Origin: Pseudomonas endophytica
GTDB lineage: Bacteria > Pseudomonadota > Gammaproteobacteria > Pseudomonadales > Pseudomonadaceae
NCBI RefSeq assembly: GCF_001411475.1
Contig: NZ_LLWH01000165.1
Span: 1 to 64,000 of the forward strand
Reading direction: 5' to 3'
Length of the DNA: 64,000 nt
Below, piece after piece: positions 10,046-18,942 of the stretch; positions within the stretch are counted from its first letter, which is position 1, and every line of letters starts with the position of its first letter. The notes beneath the pieces were generated by a model that was given only the letters and a program-made list of their open reading frames with translations, was not told the origin of the DNA and did not search any database. The translations under genes and the position numbers were made by a program.

Positions 10046-10068
10046 CAAACGTACAACTTAATGGGTAA

Positions 10069-11475
10069 CTAGTGGGTGTAGCCCAGTTTCGCCGCCTTCT
10101 GTTGTTGCGCCTGGCCGCGCGTGGCGAGGCAGTAATACAACGGACAGGTCACCACCAACCCCACCAACCATGACAGATCCGCCCCTTCGACCAAGTTGGC
10201 GTACGGCCCGACATACAACGAGGTGTTAGCAAACGGCAGTTGCACAATAATCCCAATGAAATACGCAACGATCGCATGCCAATTGAAACGCCCATAAATC
10301 CCGCCATCGGCACGAAAGATCGAAGCAATATCATAGTGCCCACGCTTGATCAGATAGAAGTCGATCAAGTTGATTGACGCCCACGGCACAAGCACCAGCA
10401 ACAACGCCAAAATTAACCCGATGAACTGCGAGATAAAGTCCGCAGAAGCACTCAATGCGACAAGGCAGCAACCGGCCAAGACCACACTCGACAACACCAC
10501 GCGCACTCTTATGCTCGGTGTCCATTGGCTGGCGAAGGTTTGGATCGAGGTAATGATCGACAGCACCGCGCCATACAGATTCAACGCGTTATGGCTAATG
10601 ATGTTGAGCAAAAATAGCACCATTAGTATCGGCCCTAGCCAGCCGGTGGATTGCTTTACAGCAGCCATCGCTTCGGTGCCTTCTGGAGTGGCCAAGACCG
10701 CCACCGCGCCAAAAGAAAACGACAAAATAGTCCCCAGGGTTGCACCCAGATACGTGGCGATAAAAGGTTTGGCGATCCCGATGTCGGCTGGCAGATAACG
10801 CGAATAGTCCGATACATAAGGCGAGAAACTGATCTGCCAGATGATCCCCAAGGACACCGTTGCCAACCATCCCGAGAGGTTGAAACTACCCCGTGTTAAG
10901 AAGTCAGCGGGCAGATCGTGGGCGAAGATATAAAGGAAGCCCGCCAGCAACGCGCTGCCCATCACCCAAGTGCCGATACGGTTAAGGGTGTGAATGAATC
11001 GGTAGCCGATGACCCCAATCGCCGTAGCACTTAACGCACCGATGAGGATGCTCGCCGACACCGGAACTGAAGGCGCGATGCCCACAATGGATTTGCCAGC
11101 TAAGACGATATTGGAGATGAAAAAACCGATGTAGATGATCGCCGCGAAAAACACGATCAGCAGCGCACCATAACGACCGAACTGGCCGCGACTCTGCACC
11201 ATCTGCGGTATCCCCATACGCGGCCCTTGAGCCGATGCGAGGGCAATCACCAAACCGCCGATCATGTGCCCAAGCACAATAGCCAGTAGCCCCCAGAGCA
11301 GGTCCAAGTGAAACACTTGAACCACCATGGCACCGGTCACGATGGGCAGCGGTGCAATGTTGGTGCTGAACCATAAAGTGAATAGATCGCGGGCCTTACC
11401 ATGGCGTTCCGCGAGTGGAACGTAATCGACCGTGTGATTCTCGATCAAGGGGTCTTGCCGGGACGTCTGGGACAT
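10069..11475 (-). CDS. NCS1-family permease (cytosine/purine/allantoin/thiamine type)
   Basis: 468-residue carrier with about twelve membrane segments, of the nucleobase:cation symporter-1 family. Diagnostic parts are VDYVPLAERHGKARDLFTLWFSTN at the N terminus, the conserved GPRMGIPQMVQSRGQFGRYGA loop and LSGWLATVSLGIIWQISFSPYVSDYSRYLP, which carries the substrate-site tryptophan and aromatic positions. The family imports N-heterocycles such as cytosine, hydantoins, allantoin and vitamin B6. It is expressed alone, divergent from the reductase-monooxygenase operon, with operator copy C in front of it. It is thus probably a second uptake route for the N-containing substrate of region 1. The exact ligand is unknown. 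Confidence 0.87.
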   Translation of the reverse strand: MSQTSRQDPLIENHTVDYVPLAERHGKARDLFTLWFSTNIAPLPIVTGAMVVQVFHLDLLWGLLAIVLGHMIGGLVIALASAQGPRMGIPQMVQSRGQFGRYGALLIVFFAAIIYIGFFISNIVLAGKSIVGIAPSVPVSASILIGALSATAIGVIGYRFIHTLNRIGTWVMGSALLAGFLYIFAHDLPADFLTRGSFNLSGWLATVSLGIIWQISFSPYVSDYSRYLPADIGIAKPFIATYLGATLGTILSFSFGAVAVLATPEGTEAMAAVKQSTGWLGPILMVLFLLNIISHNALNLYGAVLSIITSIQTFASQWTPSIRVRVVLSSVVLAGCCLVALSASADFISQFIGLILALLLVLVPWASINLIDFYLIKRGHYDIASIFRADGGIYGRFNWHAIVAYFIGIIVQLPFANTSLYVGPYANLVEGADLSWLVGLVVTCPLYYCLATRGQAQQQKAAKLGYTH

Positions 11476-11560
11476 GAGCAGGCACTCTAGTTTGTCTAAT
11501 CTTATAGTTGTACGAAGCCAAACCGGGGAGGCATTTTGGCCACCCCTCAGATGCAGACCA

Positions 11561-11575
11561 TATTATGGTATTCCA
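11561..11575. promoter_or_regulatory. Candidate GntR/FCD operator, copy C
   Basis: TATTATGGTATTCCA, 86 bases upstream of the NCS1 permease start in the 324-base divergent intergenic region (11476-11799). Apart from copies C and D and AT-rich promoter-like sequence I see no gene there. Confidence 0.62.
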
Positions 11576-11733
11576 ACTTTTAAACAAGACTGATCCGGTC
11601 TTTTAATCCCCGCCTGTGCTGCCATATATCGAAGTTAACCCGACCTTTTTAAGGCTAAACCCCCCGTAAACATTGAGTAGAGTTATTAACCAGTACGTTT
11701 ATCGGGTCAAAAAAAAAGCCCTTGCAAACTATG

Positions 11734-11748
11734 TATTACGGTATACCA
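11734..11748. promoter_or_regulatory. Candidate GntR/FCD operator, copy D
   Basis: TATTACGGTATACCA, 51 bases upstream of the flavin reductase start. A TTGCAA hexamer at 11722-11727 could be the -35 box, which would put the operator over the core promoter, a repressor position. Confidence 0.65.
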
Positions 11749-11799
11749 TCAGACCTACAAATATATAAAACCCGTACCACATCGCTAGAGGACCGCCCC

Positions 11800-12285
11800 A
11801 TGATTGATGCCGCCATCTACAAACAAGTGATGGGTTCGTTTCCTTCCGGCGTGACGGTGATTACCACGCTGGATGACGACGGCCAAATTGTCGGCCTCAC
11901 CGCCAGCGCTTTCAGCTCACTGTCCATGGATCCGGCTCTGGTGCTGTTCTGCCCCAACTACAGCTCCGACTCTTATCCGGTGCTGATAAAGAATAAGCGC
12001 TTTGCTATCCACGTTCTCTCCGGCGGCCAGCAAAGCGAAGCCTATGCGTTCGCGCGCAAAGGCAAAGACAAGGCCCAAGGTATCGAATGGACCTTAAGTG
12101 ATTTGGGCAACCCCATTTTAGCGAACGCCACCGCGGTGATTGAATGCGAGCTATGGCGTGAATATGAAGGGGGGGATCACGCGATTATGGTCGGCGCGGT
12201 AAAGAACCTGATCGTGCCCCAGAACAAGCCAGGTCCAATGGTGTACTGCCACGGCAAAATGGGCGCTCTGCCAGTGCCGGCCTAA
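11800..12285 (+). CDS. Flavin reductase family protein (second paralogue, monooxygenase partner)
   Basis: 161 residues, FMN-binding split-barrel flavin reductase. It aligns end to end without gaps to the protein at 152, for example YKQVMGSFPSGVTVITT and TASAFSSLSMDPALVLFCPNY. The ATG at 11800 is preceded by an AGAGGA site. The in-frame ATG at 11722 would extend through the operator and is rejected. The gene lies 101 bases upstream of the LLM monooxygenase and is probably its reductase component, supplying FMNH2 by diffusion. In the trigonelline pathway this corresponds to the reductase half of the two-component oxygenase. That functional match is an inference. Confidence 0.88.
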   Translation: MIDAAIYKQVMGSFPSGVTVITTLDDDGQIVGLTASAFSSLSMDPALVLFCPNYSSDSYPVLIKNKRFAIHVLSGGQQSEAYAFARKGKDKAQGIEWTLSDLGNPILANATAVIECELWREYEGGDHAIMVGAVKNLIVPQNKPGPMVYCHGKMGALPVPA

Positions 12286-12386
12286 ATCCGAGAAGATTTG
12301 GAACACAACGCGAATTTTGATACACACCTAGCCAGCCTTCCGACGCCCGATCGGCGGGTCATCAATAAAAATTAGAGGTAAGCGTC

Positions 12387-13430
12387 ATGAAGTTTTCCCT
12401 GTTCGTGCACATGGAACGTTGGGACGAAAGTATCAGCCACCGTCAGCTGTTCGAAGACTTGACTGAACTGACCCTGATGGCCGAAGCCGGTGGGTTCAGT
12501 ACGGTCTGGATCGGCGAACACCACGCCATGGAATACACCATCTCGCCAAGTCCGATGCCGCTGCTGGCGTATCTGGCCGGCAAGACCACCACCATCCATC
12601 TCGGCGCAGGCACCATCATTGCCCCGTTCTGGCACCCAATACGGGTCGCCGGTGAATGCGCACTGCTGGATGTGATCAGCAACGGTCGTATGGAGGTCGG
12701 GTTAGCACGTGGCGCGTATCAAGTGGAGTTCGACCGCATGGCGGGCGGCATGCCCGCCTCTTCTGGCGGTCAGGCACTGCGCGAAATGATTCCAGTGGTG
12801 CGTGCTTTGTGGCAAGGCGACTACGCTCATGATGGCGATATTTGGAAATTTCCTACTTCCACCAGCGTGCCGAAGCCAATCCAAAAACCCAATCCACCGA
12901 TGTGGATCGCTGCCCGCGACCCAGACTCGCACAATTTTGCCGTGGCCAACGGCTGCAACGTCATGGTCACGCCGCTGATGAAGGGCGACGAAGAGGTCCT
13001 CGACTTAAAGAACAAATTCCAGGCTGCGTTGGACAACAATCCGGGCGTAGCACGTCCGCAACTGATGGTTCTGCGCCACACCCACGTTCACGCGTCGGAC
13101 GACCCCGATGGTTGGAAAGTTGGGGCTAAGGCTATCGCCAAGTTCTATCGCACCTTTGATGCCTGGTTTGGCAATAAGCAAGTGCCGGTCAACGGGTTTC
13201 TTGAGCCGAGCCCGGAAGAGAAGTTCGCCGAACGTCCAGAGTTCACGTTAGAAAGCCTGCACAAAACGGCCATGATCGGTACCCCAGAAGAAATCATCCC
13301 GCGTATCCAGTACTACCAAACGCTAGGCGTCGATGAGTTCAGCTTTTGGTGCGATAACAGCCTGCCCCATGCGGAAAAGAAAAAGTCCCTAGAGCTATTT
13401 ATCAAACACGTGGTTCCCGCCTTCCGCTGA
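12387..13430 (+). CDS. LLM class (bacterial luciferase-like) flavin-dependent monooxygenase
   Basis: 347-residue TIM-barrel enzyme of the luciferase-like monooxygenase superfamily, which uses reduced FMN and O2. Seen features are the first strand MKFSLFVHMERWDE, the WIGEHHAMEYTISPSP loop (family EHH motif), LGAGTIIAPFWHPIRVAGECALLDVISNGRMEVGLARGAY in pieces, and a C-terminal IGTPEEIIPRIQYYQ segment. An AGAGGTAAG ribosome-binding site precedes the ATG. With the reductase just upstream it forms a two-component oxygenase. Such pairs open uracil (RutA/RutF), pyridine and trigonelline rings or cleave sulfonates. The SSADH and second dehydrogenase in the regulon favour a ring-opening reaction leading to succinate semialdehyde. 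Confidence 0.88.
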   Translation: MKFSLFVHMERWDESISHRQLFEDLTELTLMAEAGGFSTVWIGEHHAMEYTISPSPMPLLAYLAGKTTTIHLGAGTIIAPFWHPIRVAGECALLDVISNGRMEVGLARGAYQVEFDRMAGGMPASSGGQALREMIPVVRALWQGDYAHDGDIWKFPTSTSVPKPIQKPNPPMWIAARDPDSHNFAVANGCNVMVTPLMKGDEEVLDLKNKFQAALDNNPGVARPQLMVLRHTHVHASDDPDGWKVGAKAIAKFYRTFDAWFGNKQVPVNGFLEPSPEEKFAERPEFTLESLHKTAMIGTPEEIIPRIQYYQTLGVDEFSFWCDNSLPHAEKKKSLELFIKHVVPAFR

Positions 13431-13463
13431 GTCCTAGACGCACCCGACTCACTCTGGCAATGA

Positions 13464-13501
13464 GGGCCATACGGTGTCTTTTTAGAAGACTCGCATGGCC
13501 C
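13464..13501. terminator. Possible bidirectional terminator hairpin
   Basis: GGGCCAT (13464-13470) pairs with ATGGCCC (13495-13501), and inside it GTCTT pairs with AAGAC around TTTAG, with an internal bulge. It sits between the convergent LLM and permease genes. Confidence 0.45.
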
Positions 13502-13515
13502 ATCGTTAAGCCCTT

Positions 13516-14754
13516 TCAAACCTTGGCTGCTGCCACTTCCCCCTTGCGCGCATCGCGAAAAGCCACCATGAACACCAACACCACGCCCAGAGAAAAGAAC
13601 GCTGGAAACAGCCAGATGCTCTGCCACTGATGGCCAGTAGGGGTTGTGTAGTAGTCCGAAACATGGCCCGCGATCCAGAAACCGATCAGCATGCCAAAGC
13701 CATAAGTAGCCAACGTGATCAAACCTTGGGCCGAGCTTCTAAAGCGCTCTGGGGCTTTAGCATCGGTGTAGATCTGCCCGGACACGAAGAAAAAGTCGTA
13801 GCAAATACCGTGCAACGCAATGCCAGTGAACAGCATAAAGGCCAAGTCAGCGTTATTACCGTAGGCAAACAGCACGTAGCGCAAGGCCCACGCCAGCATG
13901 CCCATCAGTAAGGCCAGTTTGATACCGAGGCGGTGAATGAACAGGGGCAGCACAAGCATGAACAGCACTTCGGATACCTGGCCGATAGCCATTTTCGCCG
14001 TGGGGTTGGTCATGCCGATTTGCGCGAGAAACGGATTCGCATTTTGGTAATAGAACGCCAGCGGGATGCAGATCAGGATCGAGGCAATGAAAAACACCAA
14101 GTAGCTACGGTCTTTGAGCAAGCCCAACGCATCCAGCCCGAGGATCTGCTTCAGGCCGGTTCGGGTTGTTTCGCGGGCATTGAGCGGCGTCGTGCGCGGC
14201 AACGTAAAGCTGTACATGCCCAACACCAGTGACGCCAGTGCCGCCATCAAGAAGGTGTTGCGCAGGCCACCGGACGTGATCGCGGCCTTCGAGTCCCAAG
14301 CGAAGACAAAACTGATCACCACTCCCGCGACGATCCAGCCCACCGTGCCCCATACCCGAATCCGCGCAAACTCCAATGCCGGGTCGCGCATTTGCCGGAA
14401 GGCCACCGAGTTCACCAATGCCAAAGTCGGCATGTAGACCATCATGTAGGCCAGAACGTAGGGGTAAAAGGTGTTGAAGTCTGGCGCCAGGTAAAGCTGA
14501 TACAGCAATACAGAGCCCACCAAATGCAGGACTGCAAGAATTCGTTCGGCGTTGAAAAAACGGTCAGCAATCAGCCCGATCACGAATGGCGCGATGATCG
14601 CACCCCAAGACTGGGTCGAAAATGCCATGCCAATCTGGCCGCCAGTGGCGCTCAATTGGCTGGAAAGGAAAGTACCCAGAGTAACGAACCAGCCACCCCA
14701 GATAAAAAACTGCAAAAACATCATGGCGCTCAAGCGCGCAGTCATCCACGTCAT
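13516..14754 (-). CDS. MFS permease of the nucleoside:H+ symporter (NupG-like) family
   Basis: 412 residues with about twelve membrane segments. The opening ARLSAMMFLQFFIWGGWFVTLGTFL and the LIADRFFNAERILAVLHLVG loop are characteristic of the NupG/XapB nucleoside:H+ symporter family. The start at ATG 14754 is preferred over a GTG at 14763. Members found beside Gfo/Idh/MocA oxidoreductases and TIM-barrel isomerases commonly import sugars or sugar derivatives rather than nucleosides. It is the last gene of the operon 17048-13516. The substrate is unknown, but the LacI regulator and neighbours point to a carbohydrate. Confidence 0.85.
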   Translation of the reverse strand: MTWMTARLSAMMFLQFFIWGGWFVTLGTFLSSQLSATGGQIGMAFSTQSWGAIIAPFVIGLIADRFFNAERILAVLHLVGSVLLYQLYLAPDFNTFYPYVLAYMMVYMPTLALVNSVAFRQMRDPALEFARIRVWGTVGWIVAGVVISFVFAWDSKAAITSGGLRNTFLMAALASLVLGMYSFTLPRTTPLNARETTRTGLKQILGLDALGLLKDRSYLVFFIASILICIPLAFYYQNANPFLAQIGMTNPTAKMAIGQVSEVLFMLVLPLFIHRLGIKLALLMGMLAWALRYVLFAYGNNADLAFMLFTGIALHGICYDFFFVSGQIYTDAKAPERFRSSAQGLITLATYGFGMLIGFWIAGHVSDYYTTPTGHQWQSIWLFPAFFSLGVVLVFMVAFRDARKGEVAAAKV

Positions 14755-14796
14755 ACCAATCACCGTTTTATTGTTATTGAAAGAAACAGGTGAAAC

Positions 14797-15885
14797 TCAG
14801 GCGTCAGGCAAACCCAACAACCGCCTGTTGGAAGCTGCGTCGCTGGCCACGCTGACAAAATCGTCAAAGTCCTTTTGGCTTCGGGTGATCATGTGTTCTT
14901 GGATGAACGCTGCACCTTCGGCAGCGCCTTGGGTGGAGTCTTTTAAGCAGCATTCCCACTCCAACACGGCCCAGCCGTTAAAGCCGTATTGGGTCAGCTT
15001 GCTGAAAATCGACTTGAAGTCGATTTGGCCATCACCCAATGAACGAAAACGGCCGGGGCGCTCAACCCAGCCTTGATAACCGCCGTATACACCTGAGCGC
15101 GCGTCCGGACGAAACTCGGCATCCTTGACGTGGAACATACGGATACGCGAGTAATAACGATCAATAAACCCTAGGTAATCCATTTGCTGAAGCAACAAAT
15201 GGCTGGGGTCATACAGAATGGCCGCGCGAGGATGATGGTCGACTGCCTCAAGAAAACGCTCAAATGAGGCGCCGTCGTGCAGGTCTTCACCAGGGTGAAT
15301 TTCGTAACACAGGTCGACACCCGCCTCCTCAAAACAGTCCAGGATTGGCAACCAACGCTTCGCCAATTCTGCAAAACCTAACTCCACCAGCCCGGCTGGG
15401 CGCTGCGGCCACGGGTACACATAAGGCCAGAGTAATGCGCCGGAAAAGGTTGCATGGGCCTTGAGCCCCAAACGTTGACTGGCCCGCGCCGCCAATTTCA
15501 ATTGCTCAATTGCCCACTCCGTGCGCGCCTGAGGTTGACCGCGTAGATGCATCGGGGCGAAATCATCGAACAGCGCATCAAAGGCCGGGTGTACAGCTAC
15601 CAACTGCCCTTGTAAATGAGTGGACAGCTCGCTGATTTCCACCCCGGCGTTAGCGCATACAGCCTTCAGTTCATCGCAATAGCTCTGGCTTTCAGCCGCG
15701 CGTTCGAGGTCGATATAGCGCGTGCCTAAAGTCGGTAGTTGGATCGCTTTGTAACCTAGGGACGCCGCCCATTGGGCGATATTGGCCAACGTGTCAAACG
15801 GTGCTTCATCGGCAATGAACTGCGCCAAAAAGATCCCCGGCCCGCGCAAGGTTTGAGGCCTCATGTCCGGTGTTGGTTGTTTCAT
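14797..15885 (-). CDS. Sugar phosphate isomerase/epimerase family (xylose isomerase-like TIM barrel)
   Basis: 362-residue protein of the AP endonuclease 2/xylose isomerase-like TIM-barrel family. Visible signature pieces are a conserved glutamate in CYEIHPGEDLHDG, the histidine and aspartate in LYDPSHLLLQQMDYLGFI, HVKDAEFRPD and VLEWECCLKD, which together supply the divalent metal ligands. The start at 15885 overlaps the stop of the upstream gene (ATGA) and follows a GGAG site. The family catalyses isomerisation, epimerisation or dehydration of keto sugars and polyols. Paired with a Gfo/Idh/MocA enzyme it usually acts on an oxidised sugar, as in inositol or 3-keto-glycoside catabolism. Confidence 0.85.
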   Translation of the reverse strand: MKQPTPDMRPQTLRGPGIFLAQFIADEAPFDTLANIAQWAASLGYKAIQLPTLGTRYIDLERAAESQSYCDELKAVCANAGVEISELSTHLQGQLVAVHPAFDALFDDFAPMHLRGQPQARTEWAIEQLKLAARASQRLGLKAHATFSGALLWPYVYPWPQRPAGLVELGFAELAKRWLPILDCFEEAGVDLCYEIHPGEDLHDGASFERFLEAVDHHPRAAILYDPSHLLLQQMDYLGFIDRYYSRIRMFHVKDAEFRPDARSGVYGGYQGWVERPGRFRSLGDGQIDFKSIFSKLTQYGFNGWAVLEWECCLKDSTQGAAEGAAFIQEHMITRSQKDFDDFVSVASDAASNRRLLGLPDA

Positions 15886-17048
15886 ACGTTGCACTCCAGA
15901 GGGGTCCACTTAGCATCGCTGTGATGGCTGGCAATGGCTGTCTCGATAAACGCCATGCCCCGCAAACCCACCTCAATCCCCGGTACGCCCGGCGCGGTAT
16001 TGCCCTCAACCTGCGCGCGAATGGCCTTAGCAAAGTCGCCATACAAATTGGCCATGGCTTCCAAGTAACCTTCTGGGTGCCCAGCGGGTAAGCGCATACG
16101 TTGGCTCGCGGCTTCACACAACCACGGCTGCCCGGTGCCAGAGCGCAAGATACGCAGGGGTTGGTCTAATGCGCGATGAATCAGGCTGGCAGGTTGTTCT
16201 TGGCGCCACTCTAAACCGCCCTTATCCCCGTAGACGCGAATGCTCAGCGGGTTTTCTTCACCCGCGCAGACTTGGCTGGCGACCAGCACGCCGTTGGCGC
16301 CTTTCTCCATCTTGAACAGCATCGCGGCATCATCGTCCAACTGACGACCTTCGATGTGTACGCCCAAGGTGGCGCACAGGTGAGTGACCTTTTGGTCGGC
16401 GACAAACTCGGCCAATGAAAACGCATGGGTACCAATGTCTGCGATGCAACCGCCCAAGCCGGATAACTCTGGCCGCCCCCGCCACTCGGCTTGCTTGTTG
16501 CCCTGCCCAGCCACATCTTGGCTAAGCCAGCCTTGAGGGTATTGCACCAGTACCTTGCGCACAGAACCGATTACGCCGCTGCGCACCATCTCCCGTGCTT
16601 GCCAGACCATCGGGTAGCCTAGGTAGGCATGGGCAAGGCCATACAGCCCGGCGCTACTGTGCAGGCGGACTTTTAGGGCCTGTAGCTCAGCCAAGCTCAG
16701 TGCGGCAGGCTTTTCGCTGAACACGTGAAAACCCGCCGCTAAAGCTGCGCTGGCCACCGGCGCATGCAGATGATTGGGCGTCACTATGACCACCAGTTCC
16801 ATACGCTGCTCAACCGCAAGTGCCTGCTCAGCCTCAAGCATCAACTGCCACGTGCTGTAACAGCGCGTAGCTGCCACGCCCAGCTGGTTGCCCGTGCGCT
16901 GGTTGTTTTGCGCGTCACGGCTGAACGCGCCACAGACCAGTTCAAAGCGCCCATCAAGCCCTGCTGCCTGACGATGTGCTTGGGCGATAAAAGAGCCTTC
17001 GCCCCCACCAACAAAGCCCATTCGTATTTTAGGGTGTGCTGCATTCAT
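15882..17048 (-). CDS. Gfo/Idh/MocA family NAD(P)-dependent oxidoreductase
   Basis: 388 residues. The Rossmann start is RMGFVGGGEGSFIAQAHRQAA, the VVIVTPNHLHAPVASAALAAGFHVFSEKPAAL stretch (in pieces) carries the EKP catalytic lysine, and CIADIGTHAFSLAEFV carries the catalytic D-x-x-x-H pair. The family oxidises hydroxyls of sugars, cyclitols and glycosides. The ATG at 17048 follows an AAGGGA site. A GTG 18 bases upstream is less likely. It is the first gene of the three-gene operon, and the palindromic LacI-type operator at 17091 lies directly upstream. Confidence 0.87.
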   Translation of the reverse strand: MNAAHPKIRMGFVGGGEGSFIAQAHRQAAGLDGRFELVCGAFSRDAQNNQRTGNQLGVAATRCYSTWQLMLEAEQALAVEQRMELVVIVTPNHLHAPVASAALAAGFHVFSEKPAALSLAELQALKVRLHSSAGLYGLAHAYLGYPMVWQAREMVRSGVIGSVRKVLVQYPQGWLSQDVAGQGNKQAEWRGRPELSGLGGCIADIGTHAFSLAEFVADQKVTHLCATLGVHIEGRQLDDDAAMLFKMEKGANGVLVASQVCAGEENPLSIRVYGDKGGLEWRQEQPASLIHRALDQPLRILRSGTGQPWLCEAASQRMRLPAGHPEGYLEAMANLYGDFAKAIRAQVEGNTAPGVPGIEVGLRGMAFIETAIASHHSDAKWTPLECNV

Positions 17049-17090
17049 CGCGGATTGTCCCTTCACGGCCGCTAGAGCGTTTTGAGAATA

Positions 17091-17110
17091 AAATGTAACC
17101 GGTTACATTT
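17091..17110. promoter_or_regulatory. LacI-family operator, perfect 20-bp palindrome
   Basis: AAATGTAACCGGTTACATTT is a perfect palindrome with the central CG step usual for LacI/GalR-family sites. It lies 43 bases upstream of the oxidoreductase start and between it and the divergent LacI gene, which is its probable binder. Confidence 0.8.
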
Positions 17111-17229
17111 GAGCGAATTTAGGGCTTCGTCACGGGGCTGTCAAATCTAGAATTGGCGACTGCAATGATTTCAGCGCCGTCAGACCTGCTGTAAGCTCGC
17201 CCGACGTAGCGTTCAAAGATGAGGTGGTT

Positions 17230-18315
17230 TTGTCCAATATTCGTGAAGTCGCCCGGTTAGCCGGAGTTTCGGTGGCCACTGTATCGCGCACCCTAAAGTC
17301 ACCCGACTGCGTGCGCCAAGCCACACGGGACAAGGTCAATGCAGCCGTCGAGCAAGCAGGCTACCGCCCCAACTTGATGGCCGTGCAATTCCGATCACGG
17401 CGCACTGCTAACTTGGTCATTTTGGTCCCGAAAATTGCCAATAGCTTTTTTGCGCGAGTGATCAGCGGCGCACAACAGGCCGCTCAAGCCGCCGGTTATC
17501 GACTGTTACTGTGCGATACCCAAGGCCGCGAAGAGATTGAGCGTGAGTTTGCCGAGCTGGTGTATGCCCATCAGGCTGACGGGGTGATCCAGTTACGCGC
17601 ATTCGACCCCTTCCCCACAGATCGTGAGGACACCCCGCCCATCGTCAATGCCTGCGAAGTGATCAAGGGTGGGCGCCACCTCACCATCAGCCTAGACAAC
17701 CACGCGGCCGCCAAAGCAATGACCGAGCACCTGATCAATTTAGGCCATCGGCGCATTGGCCTGATCAAGGGGCCACAGACCAGCCCGCTGACCCAAGATC
17801 GAGTAGCGGGTTACTTGGCAGCGTTGGATCAAGCAGGCATCACGGTGGACCCGGCGATTATTTGCCACGGCGACTTCAGCCTGCGCGCGGGCTATGAGGG
17901 CGCTGCAACCCTAATAGCGATGCCCGATCGCCCCACAGCGCTGTTTTGCGAGAACGATGAAATGGCTATTGGCGCGCTCAAACGCATCAAAGAGTCTGGC
18001 CTCTGCGTGCCAGAAGACATCTCTGTGGTGGGCTTCGATGACATTCCCTTGGCGCATTACTGCGACCCGCCACTGACCACCATCGCGCAGCCCGCTGAAG
18101 CCTTTGGTCAAACGGCTGTTGAGATGCTGATCAACTTGATCGAGAAAAAGCCCAACCCACAGCGGCATGTGATCCTGCCATTTGAATTGACCTTAAGACA
18201 AAGCGCGGCGGCTCGGTCAGCAGGCCCCAAGGGTTCTGAAAAAAAGGATTGTTCGATGAACACTATGTCTGCGTCATGCGCGCCGACCACCCAGCGGCCC
18301 AAGCCCGCGCATTAA
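17230..18315 (+). CDS. LacI-family transcriptional regulator with aberrant C-terminal extension
   Basis: 361 residues. The LacI helix-turn-helix SNIREVARLAGVSVATVSRTL is at the N terminus (written here from residue 2), with the hinge YRPNLMAVQFRSRRT following. A full periplasmic-binding-protein-like effector domain ends at about residue 325 (PFELTLRQSAAA). A GTG at 17224 is in frame, but TTG 17230 has a well-spaced GAGG site and gives the usual LacI N terminus. The last roughly 20 residues are foreign: from about base 18243 the DNA is a fragment of a LysR gene in another frame, so the native stop was lost by deletion. The regulator is probably still functional because the core is complete. 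Confidence 0.85.
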   Translation: MSNIREVARLAGVSVATVSRTLKSPDCVRQATRDKVNAAVEQAGYRPNLMAVQFRSRRTANLVILVPKIANSFFARVISGAQQAAQAAGYRLLLCDTQGREEIEREFAELVYAHQADGVIQLRAFDPFPTDREDTPPIVNACEVIKGGRHLTISLDNHAAAKAMTEHLINLGHRRIGLIKGPQTSPLTQDRVAGYLAALDQAGITVDPAIICHGDFSLRAGYEGAATLIAMPDRPTALFCENDEMAIGALKRIKESGLCVPEDISVVGFDDIPLAHYCDPPLTTIAQPAEAFGQTAVEMLINLIEKKPNPQRHVILPFELTLRQSAAARSAGPKGSEKKDCSMNTMSASCAPTTQRPKPAH

Positions 18316-18671
18316 CGCTGGACCAGTTTTGCGCGCTCGATCAGGTTCTTGTGTCCTCATCTGGGGGGGCGTTTCGAGGTGTCACCGACGATGCGTTGGC
18401 TAGCGTGGGCCGCGCTCGAAGGGTGACCGTTTCAGTCACTAGTTTTCTGGTGTTGCCCGAAATCTTGCGAGTCAGCGATCTAATCGCCGTAGTGCCGAGG
18501 CGCCTGGTATTAAATGGTGACGGCCTCGCAGTGCGCGAGCCACCCTTGGCGATCCAAGGCTTTAGCAAGACCCTGGCTTGGCATGAACGTACGCATCATG
18601 ACCCAGCACTCCGTTGGCTACGCTCGTTATTGATTGACACCTGTAGAGCGTATCTGAGCCCGCCGACATGA
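18243..18671 (+). pseudogene. LysR-family regulator, C-terminal fragment
   Basis: Read in the frame of base 18243, GLFDEHYVCVMRADHPAA followed by LTLDQFCALDQVLVSS, VSVTSFLVLPEILRVSDLIAVVPRRL and HHDPALRWLRSLL is the second half of a LysR substrate-binding domain. The DNA-binding half and subdomain I are absent. The fragment starts inside the 3' end of the LacI gene, so a deletion joined the two. The ATG at 18249 could start a 140-residue peptide, but it would be non-functional as a regulator. The next 270 bases up to the SDR gene show no recognisable gene. Confidence 0.8.
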
Positions 18672-18942
18672 CACATGCATAGCAACGGCTGATGGATGAA
18701 CATGTGCCTTAGGGCTTTCGCGGCGATCCTCGCGCGCACTATCCATCACCCAGTTCATCAGCCAGGAAACACCCTTTGGCGACTGACTCAGTGCATTCAT
18801 TTGCCATATTCCAGCAATGGACAAGGGGAAGTCGTCATTGGTCATCCCACTACGAACCTTTGCGGCCTTATCATTGGCCTTTAACAATAGCTCGACAGTG
18901 GTATGGCACTTGTCGGCTTACGCAGCGTTTAGGGAGTTAACG

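Noticed and set aside
18627..18887. 86-codon minus-strand frame between the LysR fragment and the SDR gene
   Set aside because: No recognisable domain and no clear ribosome-binding site. It overlaps both the pseudogene end and the SDR leader. I cannot support it as a gene, though it could be another decayed piece.
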